From Hygrophila difformis (Eukaryota; Streptophyta; Magnoliopsida; Lamiales; Acanthaceae): 64,000 bases of DNA. Where the stretch lies: positions 33,431,453-33,495,452 of the forward strand of contig JAOANR010000014.1 of the NCBI GenBank assembly GCA_030278955.1, in the 5' to 3' direction. A program made the position numbers and the translations under genes. This document shows, piece by piece, positions 1-9,685 of this stretch (the stretch's first letter is position 1; every line of letters starts with the position of its first letter). The notes under the pieces were generated by a model, which worked only from the letters and a program-made list of their open reading frames with translations, was not told the origin of the DNA and made no database searches.

Positions 1-519
1 TTGCGGATTTTCTCCACAATGTGTTCCTGTAACTCTATTCCTGCTTCATCAATTTGAACTCCTAAGAATTCAATTTTGTTAGCAGCGATAGTGGCCTTTT
101 TCTCAGAGAGAACTAGACCTTCCCTGTGACATGCATCAGAAAATATTTCAAGATGTTTAATATGCTCTTTAATATTTCGAGATGCAATCAGAATGTCATC
201 TATGTAGACGAACATAAACTCTAGATAATCCTTAAATAGATTATCCATCTTTCTTTGGAATATCTGAGGGGCATTAGAAAGTCCCATTGGCATAACATTC
301 CAAATATATTGCCCTTGTGGGGTGGAGAATGCTGTGAATTTCTTCGACTCATTCTCCATCTTAATCTGATAGAAACCAGATTTGCAATCAAATTTAGAAA
401 ACACTTTAGCACCTTTGATGCAATCAATTAAGTGTTCTCTACTCGGAATGTAATAACCATCAAACTGTATTATTTTGTTAATACCTTGATAGTTTATTAC
501 CAACCTGGGTTTACCTCTC
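1..519 (-). pseudogene. Caulimovirid reverse transcriptase, central part
   Basis: Downstream of the TAA at about 521 the minus strand continues RT in a frame offset from the protease part. It shows the fingers segment with KPRLVINY, the FSKFDCKSGFYQI core, the FxTPQGQY block and the catalytic YIDDIL box (codons at about 189-209). This is the conserved order of RT motifs. The segment stays open to position 1, so the rest of RT and RNase H lie outside the window. A single net frame change separates it from the upstream part; the joined protein is not written out here. Confidence 0.75.
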
Positions 520-520
520 T

Positions 521-1438
521 TTATTCACCGTGGTTTCTTACCAAGAATCCAGGGCTACTATAAGCTGAGACTCCAGGCTCGATGAGTTTAAGATCAATAT
601 GCTCCTTGATAATTTGCTGCATATCTTTCTTATCCTGCATATTCATTAAGATGGGTTTGTATCGAACATACTCATATTTATATTGTTCTTTTACCTGTAG
701 AGTAGCTTCGATCTTGTTTTTATCCCACCATGCCAGAGGATCCTCGTTAAAGTTTCTCTGGATAAGTCTTTTGACATTTTCGAGGGACAATTTAGTTTCC
801 CCATCAATGTCTAGTGAAGTTATATTTAATGACTTCATTTCCTGCATTGCTTCTTTGAGGTTTATAATTTCCTCAATAGGAGCTTCATCAAATCCTTGCT
901 GTCTAAAAGACAGCAAAGCCTTACCAAACTTTGTTTTATCCTGCATTTTTGGATGGGTTAGTTTGGCATCATTATCACCACGTTTCCTGCGAAATAATAT
1001 AGGCATTAACCTGTTGAATGCCTTTTCCCTGCGCAACACCTGTATCTCATTTCCACAACTTGTGGTAAATATTAACAAATTTCTTTTGTTATCTTGAACA
1101 TATTTTTTAAAGGATTGTATAAAATTGTTCCCTAACAAAATATCTGCTCCTGTGTCATGAAAGTAAATAGGAGGCGTTTTTACCTTATACCAAGGTTGAC
1201 CAAATGCTCCTCCAATCATGATATTGGCTTGTCGAATACCCTTATTTAGTACTAAGATTTTTTGGGAAAAATCTCTTCCTGCAATAATGAGTAATGATTC
1301 CATAGCTTTGCTAGGGAAAACTCCTGGTTTTGCCGTGCAAATACCTGATCCTGAATCAATATAAGCTGCGAAATATTCTGACTTATATTCTTCATATATT
1401 ATCCCTACTGAGATATAAATGGAGAATGGACTTGTCAT
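521..1438 (-). pseudogene. Caulimovirid protease and N-terminal reverse transcriptase, truncated by a frameshift
   Basis: A 305-codon frame starting at the ATG that overlaps the movement-protein stop. Residues about 22-30 contain YIDSGSG, a retropepsin active-site motif, and about residues 95-105 hold GADILLGNNF, the ILG-type second protease signature. A linker follows, then the start of the RT fingers (LIEPGVSAYSSPGF). The frame ends in a TAA at about 521, where the RT continues in another frame, so this is a decayed pol gene. Confidence 0.75.
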
Positions 1439-2661
1439 TTAATTCTGATGGTGTGACCCTTCAGATTAAATTCTATACCATTATCCTTTCTTACCCATGG
1501 TTTATGATTTTCGAGAAAACTTAATCCCAAAATCATAACCCCATTGTCTTTTCCGGCGGTGCCTAAGACTCTGATCTCGTGTCCTGCAATTTCAATTGTT
1601 CCTTCATAGGTTCCAATTGATGGCTGCTGCAAGTAGTATAAGTCATCACATGGAAAACGGTTAATCTTTTCCGTGATGTCGAATATTACTCGTATTTCTT
1701 TCCATCCTTCAGGGCATTTTATCTTTATATTATCTACCCCAATGGATTGAGGAGTTAGATCTTTGATGAACTCCTTCCCTTTATATGCCATAATTCTGTC
1801 TTCCGAAAAAGACATACGGCTTGCGTACTCAATTCTAGCACTCGTTGATCTGTCTAGAATTGGATGATCTCTTATTTGTATGTCTACACCTCCTAACCTT
1901 GGAATCTGGGTAGGATTTGGAGTCATGACTTTAGCAAATTCCTTGAAAATTCTAGGAATTTCTATATATTCTTTCCTGAGAAATAAGTCAGAATGATGAC
2001 TATTGGAAAGTGCATAAGAGATTCTATAAGTTATAGAATATGGCTTGTTCCCTTCTTTCATCAGATCTTTTCTTTTAAAATCCTGATGAAGGGTTAGAAC
2101 TCTACTAAAATCTTGGTCAGCTAAGTTATAGGAAATTCTGGGATGTATGTCAAACATTAACTTCCCAGCATATAAATTTCCTACCATAGTTCCAAGAAGA
2201 CCATCTCTAAGGTTATTGATTCTTCTATCAGTGACTGATAGATGCAATTCAGAATCAATGCCTTCTTTGAAGGTTGCCTTAATTACTACTTCAATGGCTC
2301 CTATGTGGATCCATTTCATAGTAATGGCGATTTCCTCCTTCATTCTGCTTAATTCCTCAAGAATTTCTTCTTTCGGAATTAATTGCATATCCATAACATT
2401 ACAAGTAAGTTCCATAGGAATTGCAAACTCACCTGCACTTACCTTGTAGATGATGTTATGTCTTCTCTGGTTGAGTCCCATCTGGTTAAGAACTCGTCCA
2501 ATCCCGCCAATTCTGAATCCGTCATATGGGCTGAGGTTGGAATCTTGTCGCATTATTCTTTCCATGGTTCGATTCGAGATCGTCATCCTTGAAAAGAATC
2601 CAGACAGGTTTTCAGTGGTCTGAATCCTGTCTTCTTCAGTCAGACTCGGTTGAAGATTCAT
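1435..2661 (-). CDS. 30K-superfamily viral movement protein with a protease-like C-terminal extension
   Basis: The frame is open from 2682, but the first true ATG is at 2661, giving about 408 residues. Residues about 20-280 match the 30K cell-to-cell movement protein family by pattern: alternating beta-strand segments, the GNLYAGKLMFDIHP stretch and following YNLAD, and a central conserved Asp. These proteins modify plasmodesmata. Residues about 320-408 are unusual: they read like a degenerate retropepsin fold with an ILGLSFL segment but no DTG/DSG catalytic triad. The stop overlaps the next start as ATGA (1435-1438), the spacing used for termination-reinitiation. No stop codon breaks this ORF. 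Confidence 0.7.
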   Translation of the reverse strand: MNLQPSLTEEDRIQTTENLSGFFSRMTISNRTMERIMRQDSNLSPYDGFRIGGIGRVLNQMGLNQRRHNIIYKVSAGEFAIPMELTCNVMDMQLIPKEEILEELSRMKEEIAITMKWIHIGAIEVVIKATFKEGIDSELHLSVTDRRINNLRDGLLGTMVGNLYAGKLMFDIHPRISYNLADQDFSRVLTLHQDFKRKDLMKEGNKPYSITYRISYALSNSHHSDLFLRKEYIEIPRIFKEFAKVMTPNPTQIPRLGGVDIQIRDHPILDRSTSARIEYASRMSFSEDRIMAYKGKEFIKDLTPQSIGVDNIKIKCPEGWKEIRVIFDITEKINRFPCDDLYYLQQPSIGTYEGTIEIAGHEIRVLGTAGKDNGVMILGLSFLENHKPWVRKDNGIEFNLKGHTIRIK

Positions 2662-2851
2662 CTGAATATGAGTCCGAGTCACTTCTTAATTCTTCCTCGT
2701 AGATGCTTTCATCCGAGGGGATGTCCTCAAACTGATAGACTGGTACCAGCTTTCCATGGTAGACTGCTTCCACGATATCCTCCGTGGCTTCGTACATTCG
2801 TACCTCACGATTCTGAGGGCAATCGGGGTGAGATATGACCTCTGGCTCCAC
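2636..2851 (-). pseudogene. Acidic tail of coat-protein-like ORF, shifted frame
   Basis: A 71-codon frame overlapping the end of the coat-protein-like ORF. It carries the distal Cys-Pro of the zinc knuckle and then a Glu/Asp/Ser-rich tail (many SD, SE and DS pairs), as seen at caulimovirid coat-protein C-termini. The apparent start codon is probably not a real start; this is the downstream half of the same gene after an indel between about 2805 and 2850. It ends inside the start of the movement-protein ORF with a short overlap. Confidence 0.55.
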
Positions 2852-4016
2852 ACTTCCAGCAGTTGCAGTCCTTGAAACTTTCGTTGGCTCGGGTATGGGC
2901 TCGTCTGAATGTTCTCTTGGACGTCGTTCTCCCCGTGCTCCTTGCTGCTGAGCTAGTTGAACCTTGGGATGAACTCTTCGTCGTTCCCGTTCTTTGTCCA
3001 GTTTTGTATGATCTGGCCTTGCTCTTGGACCACCATGCTCTTCTTCTTCGGAATGGAGGTCTTCTGAAACTCCTACTGTATGAGCCCCGACTCTTCTTCT
3101 TTTTCCTCTTTTCTCCTGATTCTCCTATAATTGTTGGAAAATCGTTATTTTCACAGCAAAGAGGAGTTCTTTTTATTTTACCTCTTAGTCTCTTGATGTT
3201 CTTTTGGGCTGCTGCCTGTTGACACCATTCTCTGAGCTTATCCTTTAAGAAGGACATTCTTCGAGCTATTGAGTCCACTGTACCAGGGGGTACTGTGTAC
3301 GATTGGATCAACATTTCTCTCCATGGGCTGCAGATCTTTGCAAAGAACATGGGACATGCTACTTCGGCTGTCATTTCACTCCGAAAATAGTATTTACGAA
3401 ACCAGTAGATATATTCGTCTACTGCGCAAATACTTCTTAACTCCATACCCAACAGTGCTTGGGTATAGACTTTGATTTTTTCTGTTCTCTGTTCTTCAAA
3501 ATAACCATCTCCTACAAAATGGGTTTTGAATAAGAGGCCAAACCTTTCGCAGATTGTGCTTTTGGATTCTCCTTCGAGTATTTGCTCCTTTAAAGCAGCC
3601 GTGGAGTTTTTCCAGCCCAGCTTTGCCGATCCTTCGAGACTCAGCTCTATTAATCTGACAAAGTTTTCTTTATCGAGTTCCAGGGTGGTTGCTGCAATCT
3701 TCATTGAAGCTACCCATTCATCGATCAGGTCTTCGATGTTTCGGAAGTCGATAACGTCGAGGTTTAGTGTTATGCCATATGGATTTAATGGTTGTAACAT
3801 CGTCTTGGCCCACGGTGTGGATTCTGGTGCTCTACTTGGGTTCCGTCCTGGGTTTCGTCTTGCATTGAGATGCACCTCAGGATACCTGTTCATGTAGAAG
3901 TCTGTACTTTCTCTCATTGGAACATCAGGCGGTCCATCGTGGGTCACGTTGGATCCTGATCCTTCCGCATAACCCAATTGAAGGACTTCATTGGGTTTTA
4001 CATTAACCAGATCCAT
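2805..4016 (-). pseudogene. Caulimovirid coat-protein-like ORF, broken at the zinc knuckle
   Basis: A 403-codon frame. Residues about 90-260 are a helical, gag/coat-like region rich in W, F and Y. Residues about 290-360 are strongly basic (runs of K/R, then S/T/R-rich), suited to nucleic-acid binding or nuclear import. Near the C-terminus is the start of a CCHC zinc knuckle with the CxxC and GH positions visible, but the last cysteine is not reached in this frame because the frame shifts. The final cysteine-proline lies in the overlapping acidic frame at 2636-2851. A basic region followed by a zinc knuckle and an acidic tail is typical of caulimovirid coat proteins. The break makes this copy a pseudogene. 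Confidence 0.65.
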
Positions 4017-4081
4017 AATCCCAAGTTGGGAAAATGATTATGCTAATTCTTGTAAATCTGATAGATCTGCCCTGGAAACAC

Positions 4082-4504
4082 TCATTCGACTGTTTTCAGG
4101 AGATCGATCATAAGCTCTTCTTGTGATTTCTGCTTTGGAACCATAGTTTCTTTACCCTTTTGATGTAAAGCTTGTACTGGTCCGAATGCATCTCTAATAT
4201 TGGCTTGGTTATTCTTGGAAGATCCAGGAATATCCTTCTGCCTTTTCTTGATATCCGAAATGTCAAATTTCAGATTCAAAATTTCTTTCTTTAGATCTTG
4301 AAATACTTTCAAGATCTCATCTGTTGTCTGATTCAAGTTATTTATTTTCCCAGGTATAATTAATACCCGGTTACCAAAATCTTGAATCGTCTTTTGGATT
4401 TCTCTTAAGTCTTTTGATAACTTAGAGCTATCCGGATCAATTTCTTTCCAGTCCGTTCCTCTCATTTTTAGGAAAGAAACTGATTTTGATAATATCTTGT
4501 CCAT
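4082..4504 (-). CDS. Caulimovirid small ORF, coiled-coil protein
   Basis: This is a 140-codon open frame, the first after the primer site. The middle (about residues 30-100) is rich in hydrophobic heptads with K, E, D and Q, which suggests a coiled coil. The C-terminus is basic and polar. Small coiled-coil proteins upstream of the coat protein occur in several caulimovirid genera as virion-associated or unknown-function products, and the position fits ORF1 of solendovirus-like genomes. There is no catalytic motif. The ATG at 4504 is the first in frame, and the stop leaves about 65 bp before the coat-protein-like ORF. Function is not established. Confidence 0.55.
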   Translation of the reverse strand: MDKILSKSVSFLKMRGTDWKEIDPDSSKLSKDLREIQKTIQDFGNRVLIIPGKINNLNQTTDEILKVFQDLKKEILNLKFDISDIKKRQKDIPGSSKNNQANIRDAFGPVQALHQKGKETMVPKQKSQEELMIDLLKTVE

Positions 4505-4671
4505 GGGACAAGTTCAAGAAATTCCTTTGGAATTTTCTATTTTTTATTTCCAAAATTTGGAAATAACTTGTGGGTTTCAAATTAATTGAATCCACTAAAT
4601 AATTAAATCTTCTCCATTAAGAAATAAAATATTATAAATAATATAATTAATATGTTCTTCAATTAAACCTA

Positions 4672-4684
4672 GGCTCTGATACCA
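4672..4684 (-). promoter_or_regulatory. tRNA-iMet primer binding site of the pararetrovirus
   Basis: The minus strand reads TGGTATCAGAGCC, the complement of the 3' end of plant initiator tRNA-Met. Caulimovirids use it to prime minus-strand DNA synthesis. It lies about 170 bp upstream of the first ORF. A TATATAAAT stretch (minus, 4707-4715) sits just upstream, but it is very close to the primer site for a pregenomic promoter, so its role is uncertain. Confidence 0.7.
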
Positions 4685-4690
4685 ATTTTC

Positions 4691-5036
4691 AAGCGCATTG
4701 GGTGTCATTTATATAGTGAAAACTTAAGTATATTGACAAAGGACTAAAATAAATAAAGTCAAACTTTATTGGGGTTTTAATGAAAGAAAGGAAAAGTTGT
4801 TGGGAATTAATTAATTTTCAAATTGGTCCTTATGGCTTAATTTCATTCAACATGTGTTTGTAATGGCCTAATTCTGGAAATTCAACTTATAATGACCTAA
4901 AAGTGGAATAGACTCCTTGGAATGGCCCTTTTTATTACTTTCCCCTTGTTTTTATGTTAACGATTCAATATGCCTAATACTTGAATGACTCGTCATCAAC
5001 GATATTCCTTGATGCATCCGATTTATTAGTTCAAGC
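4691..5036. other. Non-coding sequence upstream of the pararetrovirus primer site
   Basis: AT-rich sequence without a supported gene. It is probably viral leader or intergenic region grading into host sequence; the boundary is not visible. Confidence 0.4.
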
Positions 5037-5233
5037 TACCATATATTCCCTGATATCAACATAGTTATACCTTTCTCCTTCATCTCCCACTACCATGGTA
5101 TGAATAATAAAGCAAGAAGTGATTATATCAACTAGTTGTATTCATCCCACGCAAGGGAAGGCTTTCTTATTATGGAAAGGCATGCTTGCTACACTCCAAA
5201 AACTTACTCGCCATCCTTTCTTAATGTTGTGAG
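5037..5233 (+). repeat. ~200-bp dispersed repeat, copy 1
   Basis: Recognisably similar, in the same orientation, to 31282-31479: both start near ATATTCCCTGATATCAACAT, share CATCTCCCACTACCATG and TTGCTACACTCCAAAAA, and end at TTGTGAG. They differ by scattered substitutions and short indels. No coding frame is evident. The two copies flank the LINE and everything nested in it. The hAT element is inserted at the right end of this copy. Confidence 0.75.
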
Positions 5234-5246
5234 TAGGGGTGATATC

Positions 5247-5510
5247 GAGTCGAGTCGAGCTCGAGTAGTGGGATACACTCGAGCTCGAGTAGTGGGATAC
5301 TCGAGTTTGACTTGACAGCTTTTTGAGCTACTCGAGCTCGAGCTCGAGCTCTAGTCGAGTAGCATCACTCGAACTCGAGTATCATCGAGTTCGAGTTCGA
5401 GCTCGAGTAGCTCGAACTCTTTTTTTTTTTTTTTTTACATTTTCTCGAGCTCGAGCTCAAGTACCATCGAGCTCGAGCTCGAGTTCGGGCTCGAGCTCGA
5501 GTAGTTCAAG
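5247..5510. repeat. hAT left subterminal CTCGAG/GAGCTC array
   Basis: Dense, mostly palindromic repetition of TCGAGT, CTCGAGCTCGAG and related hexamers, interrupted by a T-run near 5420-5436. It mirrors the array at the other end of the element. An 80-codon Ser/Arg-rich frame here is a by-product of the repeat. Confidence 0.85.
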
Positions 5511-5609
5511 CTTGATTTTTTTTTGTGTTGATTTTAAATTTTGGAACTATGACATAAAAACTTGATTCAATTTGATATATAAATATTTGACTAGTTATTG
5601 TAAAATTTA

Positions 5610-6610
5610 CAGTACAAGAAAATTTCAGTATAGCGACCGGAATTTGCGACCAAAACCGTTCATTAGCTAGTTAGCGACCGAATTTGCGACCGAAACCATT
5701 TAGTAGTTAGTTAGCGACCAAATTTGCGACCAAAATCATTCACTAGCTAACTAGCGACCGAATTAGTTTGGTCGCAAAACATCTTTCATTATTTAAATTT
5801 TTATTTTCATTTGGCACTCATTACGATACATTTCTTAAATATTACAATACATTTAAATACAAGTTCATCATATTTAAAAGTAACTTCAATACTTTTGTAA
5901 GACATTTTATTACAGTCAAGTATTAAAGCATGTCTTAGGGTTTCCGTTGCTCCAGGTTCATCCCAAAACATCACTATTCCATTCAGAGTGGGTATGTATT
6001 AGCCAAATAAGATTTATTAGTACCTAAATGTATAAAATAAGTGAATTTGTTGAATTAGTTAGTGAATTGGGTAATGAATAATATTCGGGTACCACTTATC
6101 ACCTCACAATACCAACATTTGAGTTAGGGTTTGTGTAACCACATGTCTCTTATATTGGGGTAATGATTTTATCCATCGGTGTGCTTTTTTTGATGTTTTC
6201 CGGTTAATATTGTACCCCCGGTTAAATTAAAATCTCGCAAACTTAAATATGTATAAAGCTCGGAAGTTAGATGCATTTGACCTAAATTACAGTATATGCC
6301 AATAAGTATTCATCATATATTCAGTGCATTATATAGTGCAGATTTCGATATATTTGTCAAATGTAATAGTAAATGTTAGTAGAAATGTCTCACGTTTATA
6401 AGTAACTTCAATATTTGTGTAAGACTTTTAATTACATTAAAATATTAAAGCGTGTGCGGTATTATCGTGCGGGTGTCGTTGCTCCAGGCTCATCCCACAA
6501 CATCACTACTCCATCTAGAATGTGTATTCTTAGCTGAATATGATCTATTGATGCTCAAATGTACAACATGAGTGGATTTGATGAACTCGTTAACGAATTG
6601 TGTAATTCAC
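5610..6610. mobile_element. CACTA-like transposon remnant inside the hAT element
   Basis: At about 5610 the sequence CAGTACAAGAAAATTTCAG is close to plant CACTA ends (CACTACAAGAAA...). It is followed by subterminal repeats of the type GCGACC(G/A)AATTTGCGACC, several times through about 5775. After that, two diverged copies of a ~200-bp segment occur at about 5876-6076 and 6388-6610 (shared ...TTGCTCCAGG.TCATCCCA.AACATCACTA...). No partner end and no transposase were found, so the right limit is a guess. Confidence 0.5.
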
Positions 6611-6620
6611 AAGCCACAAC

Positions 6621-7270
6621 ATGAGATATAAAGTTATTTATTTATTGAAATTTATAATATGTTGTTTAATTGATATTTTTATTTTATTCTTATATTTAAT
6701 ATATGTCATTTTTTTACGTATACCGGGTATCAATTTATGTCATAATACCATGTTTAACATCATTTATATTATTTATTTTTATCTAATTATTGAATTTATT
6801 TATTTAATTAATTTTAATTTTATTTTTTCATTTCATTAATTTTATACGGTTTTTTCTTCTATTTTATTTTGTTAGTTTAATAGTATAATTTTATTAGTTT
6901 GTAAAATTAATTTCCTTTTATTTTTTATTTATTTTTTATTTTTCTATTATTTAATTAATGAATTTAGTTTATTTTTATAAGATATTTCAATATTAGAATT
7001 TATATTTTTAATTTCTAAATAAATTTATTATATTAAGAACTTATGTTATGTTAAATTTATTTATAATTTTATAACTATAATGATATTTTTAATCTATATT
7101 ATTTTATTCATTTTATTTTTCTGTTATTTTATATTTAATAATTATATTAATTAATTATATTTTATTTTTAAATTTAAACATGAATTTATTAATGGGTCAA
7201 AATGAAAGTGGACAATAAATAAAAGTAGAAGGAGTATTAAAAATATAAAATATATGAAAAATTTAAAATT
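6621..7270. other. AT-rich interior of the hAT element
   Basis: Very AT-rich, with homopolymer-like T and A stretches. Short frames here are hydrophobic by composition only. Nothing supported. Confidence 0.5.
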
Positions 7271-7284
7271 AAAACAAAAAAAAC

Positions 7285-7480
7285 GAGTCAAGTACTCGAC
7301 TCGACTCGGTACTCGACTCGATACTCGACGAGTACTCGATACTCGACGAGTATCGTAACCTTGTACTCGAGCTCGATACTCGATTAAATACTCGATTACT
7401 CGACTCGACTCGATTTTTTCGAGTACGAGTAGAGTTTTTTCCGAGCCGAGTCCCGAGTCGAGTTCGAGTAGCTCTACTCG
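7285..7480. repeat. hAT right subterminal ACTCGA array
   Basis: Repeated GTACTCGACTCG, GATACTCGACGAG and complements, the inverted counterpart of the array at the left end. Confidence 0.85.
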
Positions 7481-7547
7481 TTAATCACCCCTAGTTGTGA
7501 GGATTTTTCATGCCTTAATATGGCAATTTTCAACATCATCCATTTTT

Positions 7548-7609
7548 TCCAAGTATTGTTCTATGTTAACGATACATATTTGTATCATTAACATAGAACA
7601 ATACTTGGA
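7548..7609. repeat. Near-perfect 28-bp-arm hairpin
   Basis: Arms 7548-7575 and 7582-7609 are reverse complements with one mismatch, separated by the 6-base loop ATATTT. The arms begin TCCAAGTATTGTTC. It sits at the 5' boundary of the LINE, 47 bp after the hAT target duplication. Confidence 0.9.
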
Positions 7610-7616
7610 AAAGGCG

Positions 7617-9675
7617 GATGAGCCACGAGCCACGAGCAAACAGGGCGAAGATCATGTAGCATTCTGGCAGAATCTAACCCGGAGCAGGAGCGGGCGCGGC
7701 ACGATCAGTCTGCGAAAGGAGCTGTTTGGAGTGTTCATAGGAAACATTCCAATGGACGCAACAAAAGCACAAATTTTCCACGAAGTTAAAAAGACGACGA
7801 GAGTTCGGGATTGGTTCTTCCCCAATAGAGCGTGGCCAAAAAGTGGTTCTAAATTTGGCTTCTTCCGGTTTAGCAGAAGAAATGAAGCGGATGAGGTTAT
7901 TAGGAGATGGAACGGGCGAGTACGGCAAGGAAAATCTCTAAGAGTTAACTGTGCAATCCCAAGAAGAAGCAAATTTGATAAAGGCGTGAGACCATCGGAG
8001 AGTGGTAGGGTTTTTCCAAAGATGGACGATTTGATAGTGTTTCAGGAATGGTTGTTTGGTGGCGATCATAAAGATGGAGAGGTGATATATGGAGGGGGCC
8101 ACATGTTAGTGGTGGTGTTTAACAGCTTGGCCGCACAGGATAGATTTTTAGATGACCGAAGCGACTTCCAAAATGTTGAATGGAGACGGAGATGGGAGGC
8201 TGGAGTAATCGTCAGGAAACAACTTGTGTGGACATATATATTTGGATTGCCAGTTTCATCATGGAGTGAGCAGACTTTCTACCAAATTGTGAAGGGATGG
8301 GGTAAGGTTATAAACATTGATAGAGCGACGAGGGAATGTAGAAGACTTAATCGTTCTAGATTGTTGGTGGTTGTACACGATGTCTCATCTATCGCATCGG
8401 TCATGCATGTTCAAGTCGGTGAATCTATATTACCAATTTGGATGGCAGTAAATTTTTGTGAAGAGATGGTGACTAAGGACGACCCCGAGGTAGCAAAGAA
8501 ATCAATTTTTGAGGGGGGCAATGCAACAAGAACGAAAATTACAGTTGGATCGTCGGCAAGGAAGGAGCCCAACAAGTTTGGGACCATTACGTGTGGGGAA
8601 GGGAAAAGTCTCAGCCGCAGCTAGACATGCATGGGAAGAAGGAAAATCCAGATAAGGGGACGGGAGTTAATAAGGGAAATGATGGTAATAAAAAATCGTG
8701 CATAGACTACAATTCCGAGAAGAATAAATGCAAGGAAGGACACAGAAAAGACTATGAGGGGTTGGTTGGGCCAAATCTTTCTGGGCCGGATGGGGTTGGG
8801 CCTAAGGAGGGTGAAGAGCTGGAGTTGGAAGGAGATAAAGAGTGTAATATTGGGCCTAATAATAACGGGCCGAGGGTTGAGTGGGGGTGTAGGCAGACCA
8901 GGGTCGGCACAACAAGGAAAACATGAATAATAGTCCGAGTGATTCAACCAGTGAGAATAGCGGGCGGGATAAGGGCAAGAGGTGCTGTGGCACGGAGGCA
9001 GAAGGGACCAACCAGAACTTGGAGCCGCCGACGGGGGAGGAATTATCTCCAACAAGATCCAAATTAGTAGCAAGTGGGGAGGGGATTCTAGAGGGGGATG
9101 AGAGGATTGGTGCTGGGTTTGGGAAATTGTTTGAAATAGACACGATAGAGGGTTCTGGTCGCAGGGACGAGGGTGAGGAGGAATTAGGCGTTAGAGAAGG
9201 GTTTGAAATAGAGGCGAGGGAGGGTTCTGGTCGAAGGGACGAGGGGGAGGAGGAATTAGGCGTTAGAGAAGGGTACCATAATGTAGAGAGGGCAGAGGAG
9301 GAAACTGTCCGAAGGGAGAAGGAGGTGGTTGCACAAGGGAATAGGGCGGCATCTGTATTAATGGAATTAGAGGAGGCCATGACCAAGGTTCTGCAGGGTA
9401 GGAGTAAGTCAAAATGCAAAAGGAGCAAAACAGGAAGAAGGATAGGGATAAAGGGAAGGGGAGGTAAAAGTAAAGAAACACAGGTTACTGAAACAAAGAG
9501 GGAGGAGTTTGCACAGCTTCAAATTTCGACTTTTCGTCTTAAGGAAGGAGTAAAGCTCGTCGACTTCTCGGAGGTGGATGCTATTAATAACCTCGCTAGT
9601 ATGTTGGGTTTGGGAAGGCTGCTTGACAGGGAGATAGTGGGCTGTCGGTTTCAAGAGGAGCTGGGCAGGGTGTAG
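7617..9675 (+). pseudogene. LINE ORF1 (RRM RNA-binding protein), frameshifted
   Basis: The first part (open to 8624) holds an RRM at about 75-155 of that frame: LFGVFIGNIP as RNP2-like and SGSKFGFFRF as RNP1-like. This is the RNA-binding domain of plant L1 ORF1 proteins, which package the LINE RNA. It is followed by a DUF4283-like region (W...FGLP...W.E....IV...G). The frame shifts near 8600 into 8591-8926 and again near 8920 into 8923-9675. The later parts are polar linker, rich in G, E and K, including a 24-residue tandem repeat. Upstream in-frame sequence before 7617 lies in the hairpin and is not thought to be coding. Confidence 0.75.
9130..9273 (+). repeat. Tandem duplication, 72-bp unit x2, in LINE ORF1
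   Basis: Two adjacent copies (9130-9201 and 9202-9273) encode two 24-residue repeats containing EGSGRRDEGEEELGVREG. The unit is a multiple of three, so the frame is kept. Confidence 0.8.
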
Positions 9676-9685
9676 GGTTAGAAGG

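Larger units (their letters stand above)
1..4690 (-). mobile_element. Endogenous pararetrovirus (Caulimoviridae-like) fragment
   Basis: Reading from right to left there is a primer site complementary to initiator tRNA-Met, a small coiled-coil ORF, a coat-protein-like ORF with a basic region and a zinc knuckle, a 30K-type movement protein, an aspartic protease and the first part of a reverse transcriptase. A movement protein next to protease and RT is specific to Caulimoviridae and excludes an ordinary LTR element. Coat protein upstream of movement protein, preceded by a small ORF, resembles the cavemovirus/solendovirus order; that assignment is inference. The copy is broken: a frame break splits the zinc knuckle and another splits the RT. 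RNase H and any transactivator ORF lie beyond the left edge. It is a genomic fossil, and no complete polyprotein is present in the window. Confidence 0.85.
5234..7493. mobile_element. Non-autonomous hAT transposon (2.26 kb)
   Basis: Both ends carry the terminal inverted repeat TAGGGGTGAT (5234-5243 and its complement at 7484-7493). The element is flanked by a perfect 8-bp duplication GTTGTGAG (5226-5233 and 7494-7501). An 8-bp duplication with a (C/T)AGGGGTG end is diagnostic of hAT. Both ends have dense subterminal ACTCGA/CTCGAG arrays, the usual place for transposase binding. The interior is AT-rich, has no transposase and includes what looks like a CACTA end, so it depends on a transposase encoded elsewhere. 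Confidence 0.9.

Noticed and set aside
582..1097. Open frame on the plus strand
   Set aside because: It is antisense to the viral protease/RT gene, whose motifs are clear on the minus strand.
5323..5565. Ser/Arg-rich frame
   Set aside because: Product of CTCGAG-type repeats in the hAT subterminal array.
6621..6839. Hydrophobic small protein
   Set aside because: I/L/F/Y content follows from extreme AT richness; no other support.
7218..7240. AGAAGGAGTA as a Stowaway end
   Set aside because: No matching left end and too degenerate.
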